21,035 nt of DNA, from positions 1 to 21,035 of the forward strand of contig CAMSEJ010000003.1 in the NCBI GenBank assembly GCA_947057405.1, written 5' to 3'. How positions within the stretch are numbered: position 1 is the stretch's first letter; each line of letters starts with the position of its first letter. Below the pieces are notes generated by a model. It made no database searches and had not been told where the DNA came from. It saw only the letters and a list, made by a program, of their open reading frames with translations. Source of the stretch: an uncultured Roseburia sp. (GTDB lineage: Bacteria; Bacillota; Clostridia; Lachnospirales; Lachnospiraceae). Both the position numbers and the translations under genes were made by a program. This document shows, in pieces, positions 20,990-21,035 of the stretch.

Positions 20990-21035
20990 AGATCGGAAGA
21001 GCACACGTCTGAACTCCAGTCACATGGCATGATCT
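20990..21035 (+). other. Illumina TruSeq adapter contamination at the contig end
   Basis: From AGATCGGAAGAGC onward (20990-21023) the sequence equals the 34-base TruSeq read-1 adapter, followed by an 8-base stretch ATGGCATG (21024-21031) in the place of the i7 index, and ATCT (21032-21035), the first bases of the part that follows the index. The junction gives the well-known artefact peptide RSEEHTSELQ. These 46 bases are not from the organism. Confidence 0.98.

Noticed and set aside
19961..21004. Long minus-strand frame of 347 codons opposite the transglutaminase-like gene
   Set aside because: Its start codon is inside the adapter, it has no recognisable domains, and the plus strand has a signal peptide and an intact catalytic triad.

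Overview
The window looks like chromosomal DNA of a spore-forming, probably motile member of the Clostridia, most likely Lachnospiraceae. Support: an alpha/beta-type small acid-soluble spore protein gene, DapL/DapF-type diaminopimelate synthesis, a eukaryote-type HisA of the sort known from that family, CheV, OmpR-type two-component systems and strong AGGAGG-like ribosome binding sites. No tRNA, rRNA, CRISPR array, intact transposase or phage gene was seen. The last 46 bases (20990-21035) are not genomic: they match the Illumina TruSeq read adapter followed by an 8-base index, so the contig end is a technical artefact and the last gene is truncated there.

Layout. 1-111 holds the tail of an unidentified gene. 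146-2117 (minus strand) is a response regulator/histidine kinase pair with an 8-bp overlap, divergent from hisA. 2310-6276 carries hisA (eukaryote type), dapF, dapL and nfo. 6407-6619 is the spore protein gene, with its own sigma-G-like promoter, a structured leader and a terminator. 6620-7017 has no convincing protein gene but holds a promoter-hairpin-terminator unit that may be a small C-rich RNA. 7018-8207 encodes a secreted lytic transglycosylase and a single-pass membrane protein of unknown function.

8268-11908 encodes a second two-component system and a lipoprotein. Its regulator and kinase genes are separated by about 600 bp of AT-rich, hairpin-rich DNA flanked by a 9-bp direct repeat, an arrangement that suggests an insertion; it may encode another small RNA. 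12002-16454 looks like one mixed transcription unit: cheV, a lysine-rich membrane protein, hisH, hisF and ung. 16534-20989 holds a CorA-like transporter, a condensation-type acyltransferase with a TTG start, an AroQ-type chorismate mutase with an ACT-like tail, and a truncated secreted transglutaminase-like protein.

Functional themes are amino-acid and cell-wall precursor synthesis (histidine, diaminopimelate, possibly aromatic), spore DNA protection and base-excision repair (spore protein, Nfo, Ung), and envelope sensing (two two-component systems, lipoprotein, transglycosylase). The most unusual features are the two small-RNA candidates, the interrupted regulator/kinase pair, and the chorismate mutase architecture. 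All functional calls come from reading motifs in the translated sequence; no database search was run.
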